Part shown: positions 11,640 through 23,465 of the stretch, piece by piece
How positions within the stretch are numbered: position 1 is the first letter of the stretch
Layout: each line of letters opens with the position of its first letter
NCBI GenBank assembly: GCA_949752795.1
Contig: OX457058.1
Coordinates: forward strand, 164,240,223-164,304,222
DNA from: Hyperoodon ampullatus
Taxonomy: Eukaryota > Chordata > Mammalia > Artiodactyla > Ziphiidae
Direction of reading: 5' to 3'
Length of the DNA: 64,000 nucleotides
The notes under the pieces: generated by a model
Told to the model about the DNA's origin: nothing
The model's input: the letters and a program-made list of their open reading frames with translations, nothing else
The model's database searches: none
Program-made: the position numbers and the translations under genes

Positions 11640-13580
11640 ACACAACAAAAAAACAAATTATCCTAAAAGAGAAATTAGGAAAACAATTCCATTTACAATA
11701 GCATCAGAAAGAATAAAATACTTAGGAATAAATTTAACCAAGAAGGTGAAAAATCTATATGACATTGATGAAAGAAGACACAAATACATGGAAAGTTACC
11801 CTATACTCATGGATCAGAAAAATTAATATTGTTAAAATGTCCATATTATCCAAAGTGATCACAGACTCAATGCAATTCTTATAAAAATTTCAATGGCATT
11901 TTTCACAGAAATAGAAAAAATAACACTAAAATTCATATTGAACCACAAAAAAACCCTGAATAGCCAAAATAACCTTGAGAAAGAAGAACAAGGCTGAAGA
12001 CATCACTCTTCCTGGTTTCAAATTATATTACAACGCTATAGTAGCCAAAACATTATGTTACACATAAAAAAAACAGACTCATAGGCCAATGGAACAGAAT
12101 AGAAAGCCCAGTAATAAACCTATACATATGGTTAACTAATATTCAATAAGGGTGCCAGTAATACACATTGGGGAAAAGATAGTCTCCTCAATAAATGATG
12201 TTGGGAAAACCAGATATTCACTTGTGAAATAAGGAAATTGGATCTTTACCTTACACCATACACAAAAGTCAACTCAAAATGGATCAAAGACTTAAATGTA
12301 AGACCTTAAACCATAAAACACCCAGAAGAAAACAAGGAAAAAGTTCTTGACATTGGTCTTGGCAAAATTTTTTGGACATGACACCAAAAACACAGGCAAC
12401 AAAAGCAAAAACATTCAAGTGGGACTATATCAAACTAAAAAGTTTCTGCACAGCAAAGGAAACAATCAACAAAATGAAGAGATTAACTATGGAATAGTAG
12501 AAAATATTTGCAAGGCATATATCTGATAAGAGGTTAATATATAAGGAACTCATAAAACTCAATAGCAAACAATAAATAAATAAAAACTCGATTTTTAAAA
12601 TGGGCAAAAGATGTGAATTAACATTTTTTCCAAGGAAGGCATACAAATGGTCAAAAAATATATGAAAAGGGGCTCAAGATCACTAATCATCAGGGAAATG
12701 CAAATCAAAATCACAGTGAGCTATCACCTTATACCTGTTAGGATGGTTATTACTTAAAACCACCAACAACAAAAATAACAAGTGTTGGCAAGGATGTGGA
12801 GAAAAGAGAACCCTGGTACACTGTTGGTGGAAATGTAAATTGGTACAGCCACTATGGAAAACAAAGTTTCCTCAAAATTGTTTAATTAAATCTACTATGT
12901 GATCCAACTATTCCACTTCTGGGTATTTATTCAAAGGAATTAAAGTCATGATCTTGAAGAGATTCTTGCACTCCCATATTTACTGCAGCATTTTTCAAGA
13001 TAACAAAGATATGGAAACAACCCAGATGTCCATCAACATATGAATGGATAAATAAAATGTGGTATATACATACTATAGAATATTATTCAGCTTTATAAAA
13101 GAAGGAAATCCTACCATTTGCAACATATGGATGAACCTGGAGGCTATTATGCTAAATTACATAAGCAACACAGAAAGACAAATATTGATTTCACTTATAT
13201 GTGGAATTTAAAGTTGTCTAATTCATGGAGGCAGAGAGTAGAGTTAATAGGAGCTGAGGAGAGGAGGAAATAGGGAAATGTTGATCAAGGAGTACAAATT
13301 TTCAGTTACACAAGAGGAATAAGTTCTGAAAATCTAATCTATGGCATGGTGACTAAAGGTAACAACGCTGTACTGTATACTTGAAATTTGCCAAGAGGGT
13401 AGATGCTAACTGTTCTCACAACATACATACAAAAGTAACTATATGAGATGATGGATGTTTTGATTAACTTGGTAGTGATTTTTTTACAGTGTATATATAT
13501 ATATATATATACATACATATATAAAATCATGAAGTTACACACCTTAAATATATAAAAACCAACAAAGAAACAAATAAATA
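11640..13580 (+). mobile_element. Old 5'-truncated L1 (ORF2 3' part and 3'UTR)
   Basis: The plus strand encodes pieces of the L1 ORF2 C-terminal third, for example [20 protein letters not shown] near 11680-11740, followed by antisense-free L1 landmarks such as 'GAACAGAATAGAAAGCCCAG', 'CACACCATACACAAAAGTCAA'-like and 'GGATGTGGAGAAAAG'. Many stops and indels make it dead. The 3'UTR continues to a tail at about 13580 and holds a TA microsatellite near 13491-13513. Truncated inside ORF2, with no upstream ORF1. Divergence suggests an old L1M-type subfamily. Confidence 0.85.
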
Positions 13581-15290
13581 GTAGGGCTTTAGTAGAAGTG
13601 ACTGCTTAAGAGGTTCAATTCAACATTAAAGAAGCATCATACCAGAGGTCAAATGCCAAAGACCTCATCTTAAGCTTAGAACCTAATGGGCATAACAGTG
13701 GGTTAAGTCAACTAATATCTCTGATTTCTTCACCTAATGTTTTGTATGATCTCTGATGTTTCTTCTAGCACCAGACATATCCATGAGCCTTTATGAATGC
13801 CTGAGACAGTTTGGATTCAAGAGTGATATTAGCCTTATTTTTCTTTCAAAAACACTTCCTTTTTCCTTCACCAAGAAGACAGGAAACATTTTTCAGTAGA
13901 GAAAATCCAAGAGTGCAGTGACTTGCTTCCAGACAGATTTATTGAAGATGGAGAATCCCAAACACACAACAGCATCAAGAAAATCAATGCAAGACACTTC
14001 TAAGGGTTTTAAGAAGCGATATTTTCCTGCTATATTTAGGTAGGAGGAATTTGTAAAAATCTGTGTGCTAATAATATTAAACAATGAAGCAAATCCCCCT
14101 TCAGGTGACTTCTTTCCCTAATTTTCTACATGTTTTTACAGTCAACCAATCTCCTATGGTCATTTTATCCAATGATAGATTCTTCCCCTGACTCTTTTTT
14201 CAGCAACTTATTCCAGATTCCCAAATGTTCAATGCATTGTGGCCACAGATGCCTTTTGTATCCCTTTTCCTGATTTGAAGCCTTGGCAGCAGTTCTTGGG
14301 CATTATTTAAAGTAAACTAAGTAATATTATTCATAAATGCCTATAATCGCCTCCCTTCCCCCCTTCCGCCACTCTTCACATGATGATATTGGAGCTGGGA
14401 TGCAGAGGAAGTCAGGTGAAGTGCAAAATAATTTATTATACTTTATAATTCCTCAAAGAACATTTTATCTCAGCTTTCCTCCCACACACATTGTATACAC
14501 ACCACTGCCCTGTGGGTCACTTCAGACACCCAAAGCCGAGTCAGACAAAACATATATTACCCGTAAATTATCTCTGTAAACCATGTGAATCAGTTAGCAC
14601 AAAGACCGAGGGCACATCCAGCAAAAAGGCTGAGCCCTGTGATTAATGAATTGGAGAAACCAGAGGCAAATAAAGTAGACAATTTTAATGAACCTCTGAC
14701 CCACCTCTAAAATGTGTGAGGAAGGAGCATGCAGACTTTGAAGGAGAGCAGGAGCAAAGATGTACAGGAAGGGAAGGCATTTTAAGGATCCAACACTCAG
14801 CAAGGTAAAGACAATTAGAAGCAAAACAAATTTTATCCTTGGAGGCATAAATTATAAAGGTTCTACCCAAATGTCCACCCATTATCAAGTACATCTAAAG
14901 TACAGATGACCTCAGAAAAACAACAATTCAAAATTTAATTGACTGCTGTCTCTATCAACTGACAAACGAAGTCCAATATATGCAAAGCTCCCTCTCTCTA
15001 TCCATCCAGGTGTGTCTGTATCCCAGGGCATATTTTAAATGTTTTCACAAAATAAATCTAATACTAGATTTAATATGCCACTGCTTTATCACATCCAATC
15101 ATAACCCTCTTGTCTCATCTGTTACTTACCTGCCCCATCTTTTCCTGTCAGTGGTCACCACCACTCCACTAGCTACCACTGCCAACTGGTGTTCTTCCAC
15201 ACCACCCAGTAGGACTTGGCATTTTCCTGCCAGTGACTGTCCCTCGTCCCTTGGCTTGCAACCTCCTGAAGTTGGCTGCTGCTTATCTAC
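13581..15290. other. Unassigned sequence
   Basis: No repeat family, RNA gene or exon recognised. Open frames near 14337-14579 and 14980-15351 have no recognisable domains and no conserved context. Confidence 0.4.
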
Positions 15291-15293
15291 CAC

Positions 15294-15500
15294 TGATTCA
15301 TTTATTCATTCAACCAACGTTTGGACCTACTGTGTTCCAACCATTGTCTAGGTACTTAGAATACAGTGGCAAACAAGTCAGATTGCTCTTAAATTCTGGT
15401 GAGGTAAGAAGACTTTAAAGGCAAAGAAAAAGTAAACAAGATAATTTCAACAATTGTTAAGTATAACAAAGAAAATAAATCATGATAATGTGATGTCCTC
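15294..15500 (+). repeat. Ancient interspersed repeat, family not named
   Basis: Begins TCATTTATTCATTCAACC, then 'ACCTACTGTGTTCCAACCAT', 'GGTACTTAGAATACAGTGGC' and AAACAAGTCAGATTGCTCTT. This is the clearest small copy of the unnamed family seen at 21.6-23.1 kb. Confidence 0.5.
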
Positions 15501-15879
15501 ACATGGCTGAGCAGCAACACAGAAAGAGCTTGGTTCCTGACACCATGGAACACTGACCCAGTCCTCCCACTGTGACCTCATTTCATCAGAGGTTCAACAT
15601 GGCCGTTTCCACTTTAATACCTGCATCCCTTTCTAGTCAGCAGAAAAGAGAACAGAGAAAGTTAAAGGGCAGGGCTCCTACCTTTAAAGACACATTCTCA
15701 AAGTTGTATATTCCACTTATCTTTATATTCTACTGTCCAGAATTTAGTCATCTGACTGCATATAACTGCAAGGGAAGATGAAATGTAGTCTCTATTCCAG
15801 TAGGTCACATGTCTAACTAAGAATTTGGAGTTCAATTACTCTAGAGGAAAGGAGTTAATAGGTTGTAGCAAGTAACCAT

Positions 15880-16035
15880 CTGACACTTACATAGGCAAAT
15901 TTATTACTCTCCTTTGACAAAATGAGGAAACTACAGGGGAAAAAGAGAGAAAGAGAGAGAAATGACTTGCCCAAAGTTACACAGCTAATATGCGGCAGAG
16001 CCAGGATTTGAACCTAAGAAATCTGGGTCTCTATT
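15880..16035 (-). repeat. MIR SINE
   Basis: Antisense MIR: 'GACTTGCCCAAAGTTACACA' (15964 onward), then GCTAATATGCGGCAGAGCCAGGATTTGAACC. The core is unusually well preserved although a GA-rich insertion (15944-15961) interrupts the 5' part. Confidence 0.85.
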
Positions 16036-17530
16036 TGGCATATTGGGATAAATACATTTAAATAAATGAAAAAAAGGAAAGGGAGGAGGTTGAGTGCCTT
16101 AGTAAAGAGGAGTGGGAAACCAATGGTGACTTCCTTAATTTGTGTAGCTTCAATTTAGGAGAAATATGTTAAGATTTAAGAAAGAAAAGTCTAATTCTGA
16201 GGGTGAAAGTCGCATACCCCTCTTCTTTGAAGATTCACCTGCCACATGAAAAGACCAAAGACATGGACAAGATTAAGGTTGACAAAGAAGATAGAATGAA
16301 GTCTTCAAAGTCATTTGGGTACAGAAAGAGGAGGGTATATGGAGAATGTCAATTTAGCATCGCTAATTATCCAATTCTCCTCAGCATTAAAAATGAGAAA
16401 ACTAACTCTTAGCTGGTCCACGAGGATCTCACCTGCTTTCTCAGTGTACTAAACAGCAAACAGAAAAGCAGACGGATCAAAGAGAGCAGAAGTTTGCCTT
16501 CAAACAAACTCACCAAGCAATAATTCTAAATTCTCACAACTGCTAATAATTTTCCCAAATTATGTTTATGTTTTGTAGAAATGAGAGAGCTCAAGAGACT
16601 CCCAATTCAGGAGTGTTTATCAGTTTTCATTCTTTGATCAGTGCAAGGCTTGCCATTTTTCAAGAATCAAGCACATCAAGATGTTCAGTCAAGGGCACTG
16701 GACTGTAACTCCTAGGGGTCCAGGGGGAGGTAGGGGGAGGCAGGTGTGGGGAGCACAGACTCTGTGTGGTGGTATAAGTGCACAGGCTGTGGGGAAGAGG
16801 CACGTGAAAGGCAGTCACAATATAACTTCTCATTTCTCTATTTACCATGCAAGTCTTCTTTATAGCTATAAAATTAAGGAGGTGTTTTCAGTGATTTCTC
16901 CTGGAAGCTAGCAATGGCCTGATGGCAAAGTTGACAGGACTGAAACAACTCTCAAGAATACAAGGGAGTCATGAAGAAGTGAACTCAGGAATTTGCACAG
17001 ATTCACGGGAAGTTGTGGTCTTGTAACTTTTTCATAGTTTCCAACCAAGAGTTTCTAAACCTCTGAGGCATAGAAAATGCCCAAGTGATTTGTGGATCGC
17101 ATCAGAAAGCAAAGCCCAAGGTCTATACTGATAATGAACTCAGGTACTTTGACACTTGGGCACTACGGTGAATTAGTTAAGTAAGTTAGTAACTGCTAGA
17201 CACTGTGTTAATAATGAAGAGAGGTTATAGGACCAGCACTCCTCTGGCTGTGGCTCATCACCCGGAACAGCTCCTGGAGTTCATGGCTGCACAAAGACAC
17301 CCCCTCCCCAGACATGTAGTAGTGATGCTTCATGATCAGCTGGCTGGTTCTCCACTCCCATTGCCCAGCCCCATTTATGTATCCTCTTAAACTCGAAAAC
17401 TACCACATCATCACACATATCTTATCTTACATGGTGATTTGATGCCAAACCTTCCACACATATATTCCCAAACCCTGTAAAGACACATAAGAGAAACACC
17501 CATAGAAAAATTTATTATTATTATCATTAT
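16036..17530. other. Unassigned sequence
   Basis: No repeat family or coding signal recognised. GGGGGAGG-rich stretch at about 16722-16742. Confidence 0.4.
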
Positions 17531-17534
17531 CATT

Positions 17535-17628
17535 AAATTGAGTGTTTACTGTACAGAAGGTAATTTAATTGCCTTATGTCCATTAAACTCATTTAATAAT
17601 CACAGTAACCTATGAGGTAAGACAACAT
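17535..17628 (-). repeat. MIR SINE fragment
   Basis: 'CATTTAATAATCACAGTAAC' followed by CTATGAGGTAAGACA corresponds to the antisense MIR tail half. It adjoins an ATT-rich run. Confidence 0.55.
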
Positions 17629-19365
17629 GCAGAGAGCAGGAGGTGCCAGGTTTGCCAGGAAGGTGGAGAGACCCTAATCTTATTCCAGGGAATGGGGGAA
17701 ATGGCAGCTGTGCCTGCTAAAGAAGATCCCAGCTTCTTTGCCTTTGTTCATTAGTGGCACCAACTTCATGCCGAAGTGTCACTTTATGACTGGGGAATTG
17801 AGCCTTCTCTTCCCATTCATCATTTCATTTCATCTTGCATTTTACATAAGATATTACTATCTAAAAGCCTAACTATAGTATCTTTAAAGGATTCTCAGGC
17901 ATCATTAGCATGTAAATAAATTATCATCCTTCAATCCTGCATCTTTGTTCAGTCAACAGTTTCTGGTTAGAGAGTAAGGAGAAACACCTTCTCAGAGCTT
18001 TACCTTGGTTATTTTAAATATGAATTATTGATTATGGAGTAAGTAATATTAAAAGCACTTAGCACAGCCATAGAGATGACAAATCCACCAGACACTCCTA
18101 AAGACAACTTTTCTACAAACTACCAATAAACTCTGAGAATTAGCTACTTCACAAGTTCTTTTCTTTCTCATGGAGGAGAAACTGCATGAGGTTAAAGATC
18201 ATAAAATAAAAGGGTCAGCTGGTTCTCCTTTGAGGTAACAGACATATTTCAAATATTTTCTCTACCCTGTCTGTCAATATATGATGTGGAGGAAAACCCA
18301 ACTTGTCATATCAGAGGAGAAACTGAACCAATAACAGCTCATTTGAAGGATGCCTGCCCTCTATACCAATCTAGATCTGCCCCACTCTTAAGAGAAGTTA
18401 CGTCTTCAGTATGGACATCAAGAAAAAAGAAAGATGAGGAAGAGGAGGGTAGATGGGGAGAAAAAAGGAGAAGAAAGAGATGAAGGGGAATAAAAAGAGA
18501 AAGATGAGGAGGAAGAAGAAGGGGGAAGAATTGACTTTTACAAGTGCTCACCATTGAAACCCTGACAGCCTGTCTCCAGTTTGAACCATTATCTGGGAAT
18601 ATACAATTATTTTATCTAGTTAAAAACTGTGGGACAAACTATGGAAGTAAGCAAATGACTCTATACTTTTTTTGTGTTAAGACAGATGACCATTGTCAGG
18701 GAAGTTGACAGTATCAACTATTTAAAGCATTTTTCTGACAATACATTGAAGGGCCAATTACTCCTTGATATGACACTACTGATTTGAACTTGTCAGTTTG
18801 ATGGCAAACCATTTATTTCTGTTTGCATTTTTGCTTTCTTGACAGATAAAATCTAGTTCTGGAACTTCTGTAAACAAGGTAATGCATGAGGTAAGCACTA
18901 TCTCCTTGCCATTAATACCACTCTTGTTTGTGTTTTTACTTCTTATTTTAAAGGATGAGCTCTCTGAGAGAACATTCTTCAGAAAAGACGGATAATATAC
19001 ACTGAAAAGAGACATTAACAACCAAACATTTTTCTTACAGTGGATGAAATAAAACATAAATATCACATAACTAGACTTGCCATCTTTGTTTCCCAAGTAC
19101 ATCTTTCTTGCTTTAATGTAGGTGAAAAGAGAGTAAAAAGGTTGGAGAATATTGTATTTTTATTATATAAACATATGTATAAATACATATGTATGTTTCT
19201 CTATAGACACATATTTTATATAAATACACACATGTATATATACATACATGTGTGTATATATACATGTGTGCCTAAATATGTGTCTGTGTGTGTAATAATA
19301 AACTAATAAATAAATAATAATAAAAATAAATATTTACTTTTAGAATGTTTTTTAAAGGAGAAATA
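17629..19365. other. Unassigned sequence with purine-rich and alternating stretches
   Basis: A purine-rich block lies at about 18420-18530, and alternating TA/CA/TG sequence (ATGTATATATAC-type) at about 19165-19290. No family or exon recognised. Confidence 0.45.
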
Positions 19366-19369
19366 TATC

Positions 19370-20005
19370 TCTTTTTTTAACTTTTATGGGAGAATAGTTG
19401 CTTTACAATGTGTCAGTTTCTGCTATACAGCAAAGTGAATCAGCTATACATATACATATATCTCCTCTTTTTTGGATTTCCTTCCCATTTAGGTCACCAC
19501 AGAGCACTGGGTAGAGTTCCCTGTGTTATATAGTAGGTTCTCATTAGTTACCTATTTTATACATAGTAGCGTATATATGTCAATCCCAATCTCCCAATTC
19601 ATTCCACCCTCTCTTCCCCCCTTGGTATCCATACATTTGTTCTCTACATCTGTGTCTCTATTTCTGCTTTGCAAATAAGTTCATCTGTACCATTTTTCTA
19701 GATTCCACATATAAGCGATATCATATGATATTTGTTTTTCTCTTTCTGACTTACTTCACTCTGTATGACCATCTCTAGGCCCATCCACGTCTCTGCAAAT
19801 GGCACAATTTTGTTCCTTTTTATGGCTGAATAGTATTCCATTGTATATATGTACCACATCTTCTTTATCCATTCCTCTGTTGATGGACATTTAGGTTGTT
19901 TCCATGTCCTGGTTATTGTAAATAGTGCTGCAATGAACACTGGGGTGCATGTATCTTTTTGAATTACGGTTTTCTCTGGTTATATACCCAGGAGTAGGAT
20001 TGTGG
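19370..20005 (-). mobile_element. 5'-truncated L1 3' end
   Basis: The minus strand carries the L1 3'UTR and the ORF2 C-terminus. A run of open frame at 19940-19698 includes [20 protein letters not shown] and [13 protein letters not shown], both hallmarks of L1 ORF2. Truncation of the 5' side occurs around 20003, inside ORF2. The orientation and segment are the same as in the L1 at 25 kb, with more divergence in places. Confidence 0.9.
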
Positions 20006-20034
20006 TCCTCCTCATCTTTATTTGATTTTTAGTC

Positions 20035-20549
20035 ATATATATATATATATATATGAAGAGATTTCTGTGTATTTAGAAGGAGATTTGTTTTAAGGAATTG
20101 GCTCATGCAATTATGGAGGCTGACATGATCCACAGGCTGAGTCAACAAGCTAGAGACCTAGGAAAACCAATGATGTGTTCCTGTCTAAGTCTGAAAGTCA
20201 AAGAACCAGAGGACCCAACAGTATACAGTTCCAGCCCAAAGGCCAGCAGTCTTCAGACTCAGGAAGAGCTGATGTTTCAGTTCAAGTCTAAAGGCAGGAA
20301 AGTTTATTTCCCAGTTTGAAGACAGTTAGACAAGAGGAATTCTCTCTTCCTCTGGGGAGGGTCTTTTTGTTTTATTCAGGCCTTCACCTGATAGGATAAG
20401 GCCCACATGGCGGAGAGCGATTTGCTTTACTCAACCCATCTATTCAAATGTTAACCTCATCCAAAACTCCCTTGCAGAACACCCAAAATAACTGAATATC
20501 TGGGCACCCACTAGCCCAGTCAAGTTGACAGATAAAATTAACCATCATA
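20035..20549 (-). mobile_element. MLT2-like ERVL LTR
   Basis: Antisense MLT2 pattern: 'GGAATTGGCTCATGCAATTA', 'CTTCCTCTGGGGAGGGTC', 'GGCCTTCACCTGATAGGATA', 'TTCAAATGTTAACCTCATCC', ending GTCAAGTTGACAGATAAAATTAACCATCA. Its 3' side abuts a TA repeat (20036-20054) next to the truncated L1. No ERVL internal sequence is seen. Confidence 0.8.
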
Positions 20550-20551
20550 TT

Positions 20552-20665
20552 CCTAAATCTCAGTTTTTTTAATCTGTAATACAGAAACTAATATGAATAC
20601 CTATTTCATAAAGTTGCTGAGTGGGATACATTTTTTATAAAATGTGAAACAGTTAGACAAACGGC
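20552..20665 (+). repeat. MIR SINE fragment
   Basis: AATCTCAGTTTTTTTAATCTGTAATACAG, followed by TACCTATTTCATAAAGTTG, is a decayed MIR 3' half. Confidence 0.55.
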
Positions 20666-20769
20666 TGTAACATGGTGAGATCCCAGTGATTGTTGGTTGG
20701 AGTCAGAGCCAAGAATAGTGATTTTCAAGCTGGGCCCTGATATGGAGTACCCCCAGCCCCCCAGGAAAG

Positions 20770-20937
20770 AATCGATTCTGTCCTTTGCTGACTATGTGAT
20801 ATTGAGCCCCCGTCTCAGTTTCCTCAACTGTAAAATGCAGTGATAGCACCTTCCTTACTGGGTATGGTGAGGATTAATTAAACTGATGCTTCTCCATCAA
20901 TCCAGCACAATGCTGGCACTTAGAGCAATTGCATATT
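20770..20937 (+). repeat. MIR SINE
   Basis: 'TCAGTTTCCTCAACTGTAAA' at about 20815 followed by 'GTGAGGATTAATTAAACTGA' and AATGCTGGCACTTAG. Good match to the MIR core and 3' end. Confidence 0.8.
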
Positions 20938-21004
20938 GGGTAATCATGTTATCACAAATGCAAATATACCTTACTTCTACAAAGAGATTTTAATTTCCTC
21001 CTTA

Positions 21005-21115
21005 TTTAAATCAGGAAGGCAGCTACTTTTATTATCACAATTTTACAGAAGAGAAAACAGAATGGGAGTGACTGAGAGCTTTGCCGGGGATCATTCGGTG
21101 TGAGAATTCCTCCCA
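21005..21115 (-). repeat. MIR SINE fragment
   Basis: TATTATCACAATTTTACAGAAGAGAAAACAG is the antisense form of the MIR 'CTGTAAAATGG' region. The flanks are decayed. Confidence 0.55.
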
Positions 21116-21399
21116 GACCTCGCTCAACTGCTCTCTTATTCCCTCAGCAGGTTGATTTCTTCCACAGATGATTAGCAATATTCAACACAGCTGAGTCCTA
21201 AGCATATCATTTTTGAAAATCCAGGTATTTGCTCAGGGTGATTGGCTGAAAACAATGTGCTCTATAACTCTAGATTAGGGGAAATTTGACAAAGATGGTG
21301 TGGATCATAACAGTCTTTTCACCCCTTACCTTTCTCTCTCTCTCTCTCTCTCACACGTACACACCACCCCACCTGGCAAAGGTAACTCTTTTTCTTTAC

Positions 21400-21590
21400 A
21401 TGTTATTTAGCACTGACTACATTAGGTACTTTACTGAGCACTTGACATACATTATCTTGTTTAGTCCTCATAGCACACTGTGATTTAGGAACTGTTATTA
21501 TTCCCTCTTTAAAAATGAAGAAATGAGGTTTAGGAAGTTTGTCTGAGGTCACAAGTGTAAATCCAGAAAGCGCACCCAGCCATGCTGTCC
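21400..21590 (-). repeat. MIR SINE
   Basis: 'CATTATCTTGTTTAGTCCTC', 'TGTTATTATTCCCTCTTTAA', then GAGGTCACAAGTGTAAATCC in antisense MIR order. A (TC)n run of about 20 bases precedes it at 21331-21352. Confidence 0.75.
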
Positions 21591-21751
21591 CCAGAATGCT
21601 TTTCCCAGGCAGCCAATTCATTTATTCAATTCATTCAACACAAGTTTATTGAGCACTTACTATGTTGCAGCATCAGGCCCAGTGTTGGGTGTACAGAGGG
21701 GAATGGAAGAAGCAATTCCCTGACTGTCATGGAGGTTACCCTGTAGTGCAT

Positions 21752-21966
21752 GCATTCTCTACAGGGCCAATGTCGCCCCCTATGGGTTGAAAAATGGCTC
21801 TTGGGGCAAAATAAACAAAATCTTACTTTTTTTATGTACATAGCACACATATACATACAGTACATAAACAGATGGATAACATATTTGTGGTGGCAGGTGA
21901 TTAGGAAAAAATGTTGACAAAGGCTCCTTAGAGGGTGATGATAAAAAACAGGTTGAGAAATGCTGT
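21752..21966 (+). mobile_element. hAT-like non-autonomous DNA transposon
   Basis: The segment starts TGCATTCTCTACAGGGCCAA and ends AGGTTGAGAAATGCTG, imperfect inverted repeats of the hAT 'CAGnGnTTCTCAA' type. It contains the typical 'GCCCCCTATGGG' after the 5' end. It splits the surrounding unnamed repeat. An 8-bp target duplication is not convincing. Confidence 0.5.
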
Positions 21967-22201
21967 ATTAATGTGAGATACAGCTATTAAAAATAATTAC
22001 ACCAATAAATATATGATTACGAGCTGTCACATACACTATGAAGCAAAGGAGAATCTTATTATAAAAGTGATTTTTTTAAAAAAGAGAGATCTCATTGTGT
22101 TCAGGTCAGGAAAAGCATTTCTGCATAAATGACATTTAAGCTGAAACCCAAAAGATGAAGAGTTTTCCAGGGTAAGAGCAGCACATGTGAAGACCTTGGT
22201 G

Positions 22202-22247
22202 TGTACATTAGTCAGAGTTCCCCAGAGAAACAGAACTAACAAGATTA

Positions 22248-22291
<44 letters not shown>

Positions 22292-22666
22292 ACAGAAAGA
22301 GAGAGAGAGAGAGATGGATTTTAAGTAATTGGCCCATTCAACTGTGAAGGCTTAGTGAGTCTGAGATCTGCAGGTCATTATAGCAGGCTACAGACCCAGG
22401 GAAGAATCAGTGTTGCAGCTCAAATCTGAAGGCAGCCTGCTGGCAGAATTCCTTCTTGCTCAGGGGAGGTCAGACTTTGTTCTGTTTAAGACCGTCAACT
22501 GATTGGATGAGGTCCACCCATATTATGATGGGTAATCTCTTTTACACAAAGTCCACTGATTGAAATGTTAATCTCATCAAGAAAATATCCAAACAGAAAC
22601 ATCCAAAATAATATTTGACCAAATACCTAGGCCCAGTCAGCTTGACACAAAAAATTGATCATTACA
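22202..22666 (-). mobile_element. MLT2-like ERVL solo LTR
   Basis: Minus strand begins TGTAATGATCAATTTTTTG and ends GGGGAACTCTGACTAATGTACA. Internal words such as 'CAACTGATTGGATGAGGTCC' (22497 onward, antisense) identify MLT2. A (TG)n expansion occupies 22251-22289 at the normally CA/TA-rich spot, followed by a GA run. Both LTR ends (TG...CA) are present, so this is a complete solo LTR. It sits inside the older repeat described above. Confidence 0.85.
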
Positions 22667-23119
22667 TTCAGTCTCCACATTTTGAAGGATGGAAAGAAAG
22701 CAATTTGGTTGAAGGAGGAGCTAGGAGGAACATGGTGCAGCATGAAGAGGCAAAGATAGCAGAGGCGATGGAGCAGGGCTCTGGAGCCATGATGAGGGCT
22801 AGAACCATAGCTTACAAGTGATGAAAACCACTGAAGGACATGGAGCAGGGGGACCTGATTCACATCATTGTCACTGTAACTGTTATTAAGAACCATTGAT
22901 GTCAAATGACAATAGGAGATGTGAGAGAGGAGGCTGAGCCTCCAGGGCAGAATTTGTGATGATCTGGACTAGAATAATAGACTTGGTGGAGAGAAATGCT
23001 TGGATTCCATGTATATTTGGGGACAGACTTGCTGGGATTTGTTGATAGATTGGGCATGTGAGTGAGGCAGAAAGAATCAAAGTTTATCCCCATATTCTTG
23101 GAATTCTTCAAGAATCCCT

Positions 23120-23320
23120 GGAACATCACTCTCTCAGTAAAGATTTCCCTGACTCCACCAACACCTAGTTATGAATCTCTTGCAACACTTGTTTGTATTT
23201 TTATATGTCTTTCTCCTGTCTGTCTTCCCAACTGGTTTATTACTGCCCCAGCTTATCTACCTTTGTATAACTGATTAGCACTGACACAGATTCTCATTAA
23301 CTGCCAAATGAATGTGTGAC
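23120..23320 (+). repeat. L2 LINE 3' region fragment
   Basis: 'GGAACATCACTCTCTCAGTA', 'TTCCCTGACTCCACCAAC' and a pyrimidine-rich middle ending AATGAATGTGTG resemble L2. Confidence 0.5.
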
Positions 23321-23339
23321 AGTAGAAAGTAGACAGAAT

Positions 23340-23465
23340 TAAGAATCCTAATTTCATCCTTAACCTTTACCAGGGACCTAGCAATCATCTAACTTTTAGC
23401 TTGCCCTCACTGAGTTTCAGTTTCTTCTTTCATTGGAAAAATTATTTCTTGTTCTGTGTACCTTT
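23340..23465 (+). repeat. MIR SINE fragment
   Basis: 'CACTGAGTTTCAGTTTCTTC' after a decayed 'TAGCTTGCCCTC' segment fits a diverged MIR. Confidence 0.5.

Larger units (their letters stand above)
21622..23095 (+). repeat. Long copy of an unnamed ancient repeat, interrupted twice
   Basis: Three plus-strand blocks belong together: 21622-21750 (opening 'GAGCACTTACTATGTTGCAG', 'GTGTTGGGTGTACAGAGG'), 21970-22200 ('TGACATTTAAGCTGAAACCC', 'CACATGTGAAGACCTTGG') and 22667-23095 ('AGGAGGCTGAGCCTCCAGGG', 'TGGACTAGAATAATAGACTT', 'TTGATAGATTGGGCATGTGA'). The order matches a single long mammalian repeat with a hAT-like element and an MLT2 LTR inserted into it. I cannot name the family with confidence. Confidence 0.5.

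Noticed and set aside
14980..15351. A 123-codon open frame.
   Set aside because: Its 3' part lies in an ancient repeat fragment and the rest has no recognisable motif, Kozak context or neighbouring exon signals.
20035..23095. The MLT2, hAT and MIR cluster as a possible provirus.
   Set aside because: The two MLT2 LTRs are of different quality, have no ERVL internal genes between them and lie among MIRs and other repeats. They are solo LTRs.
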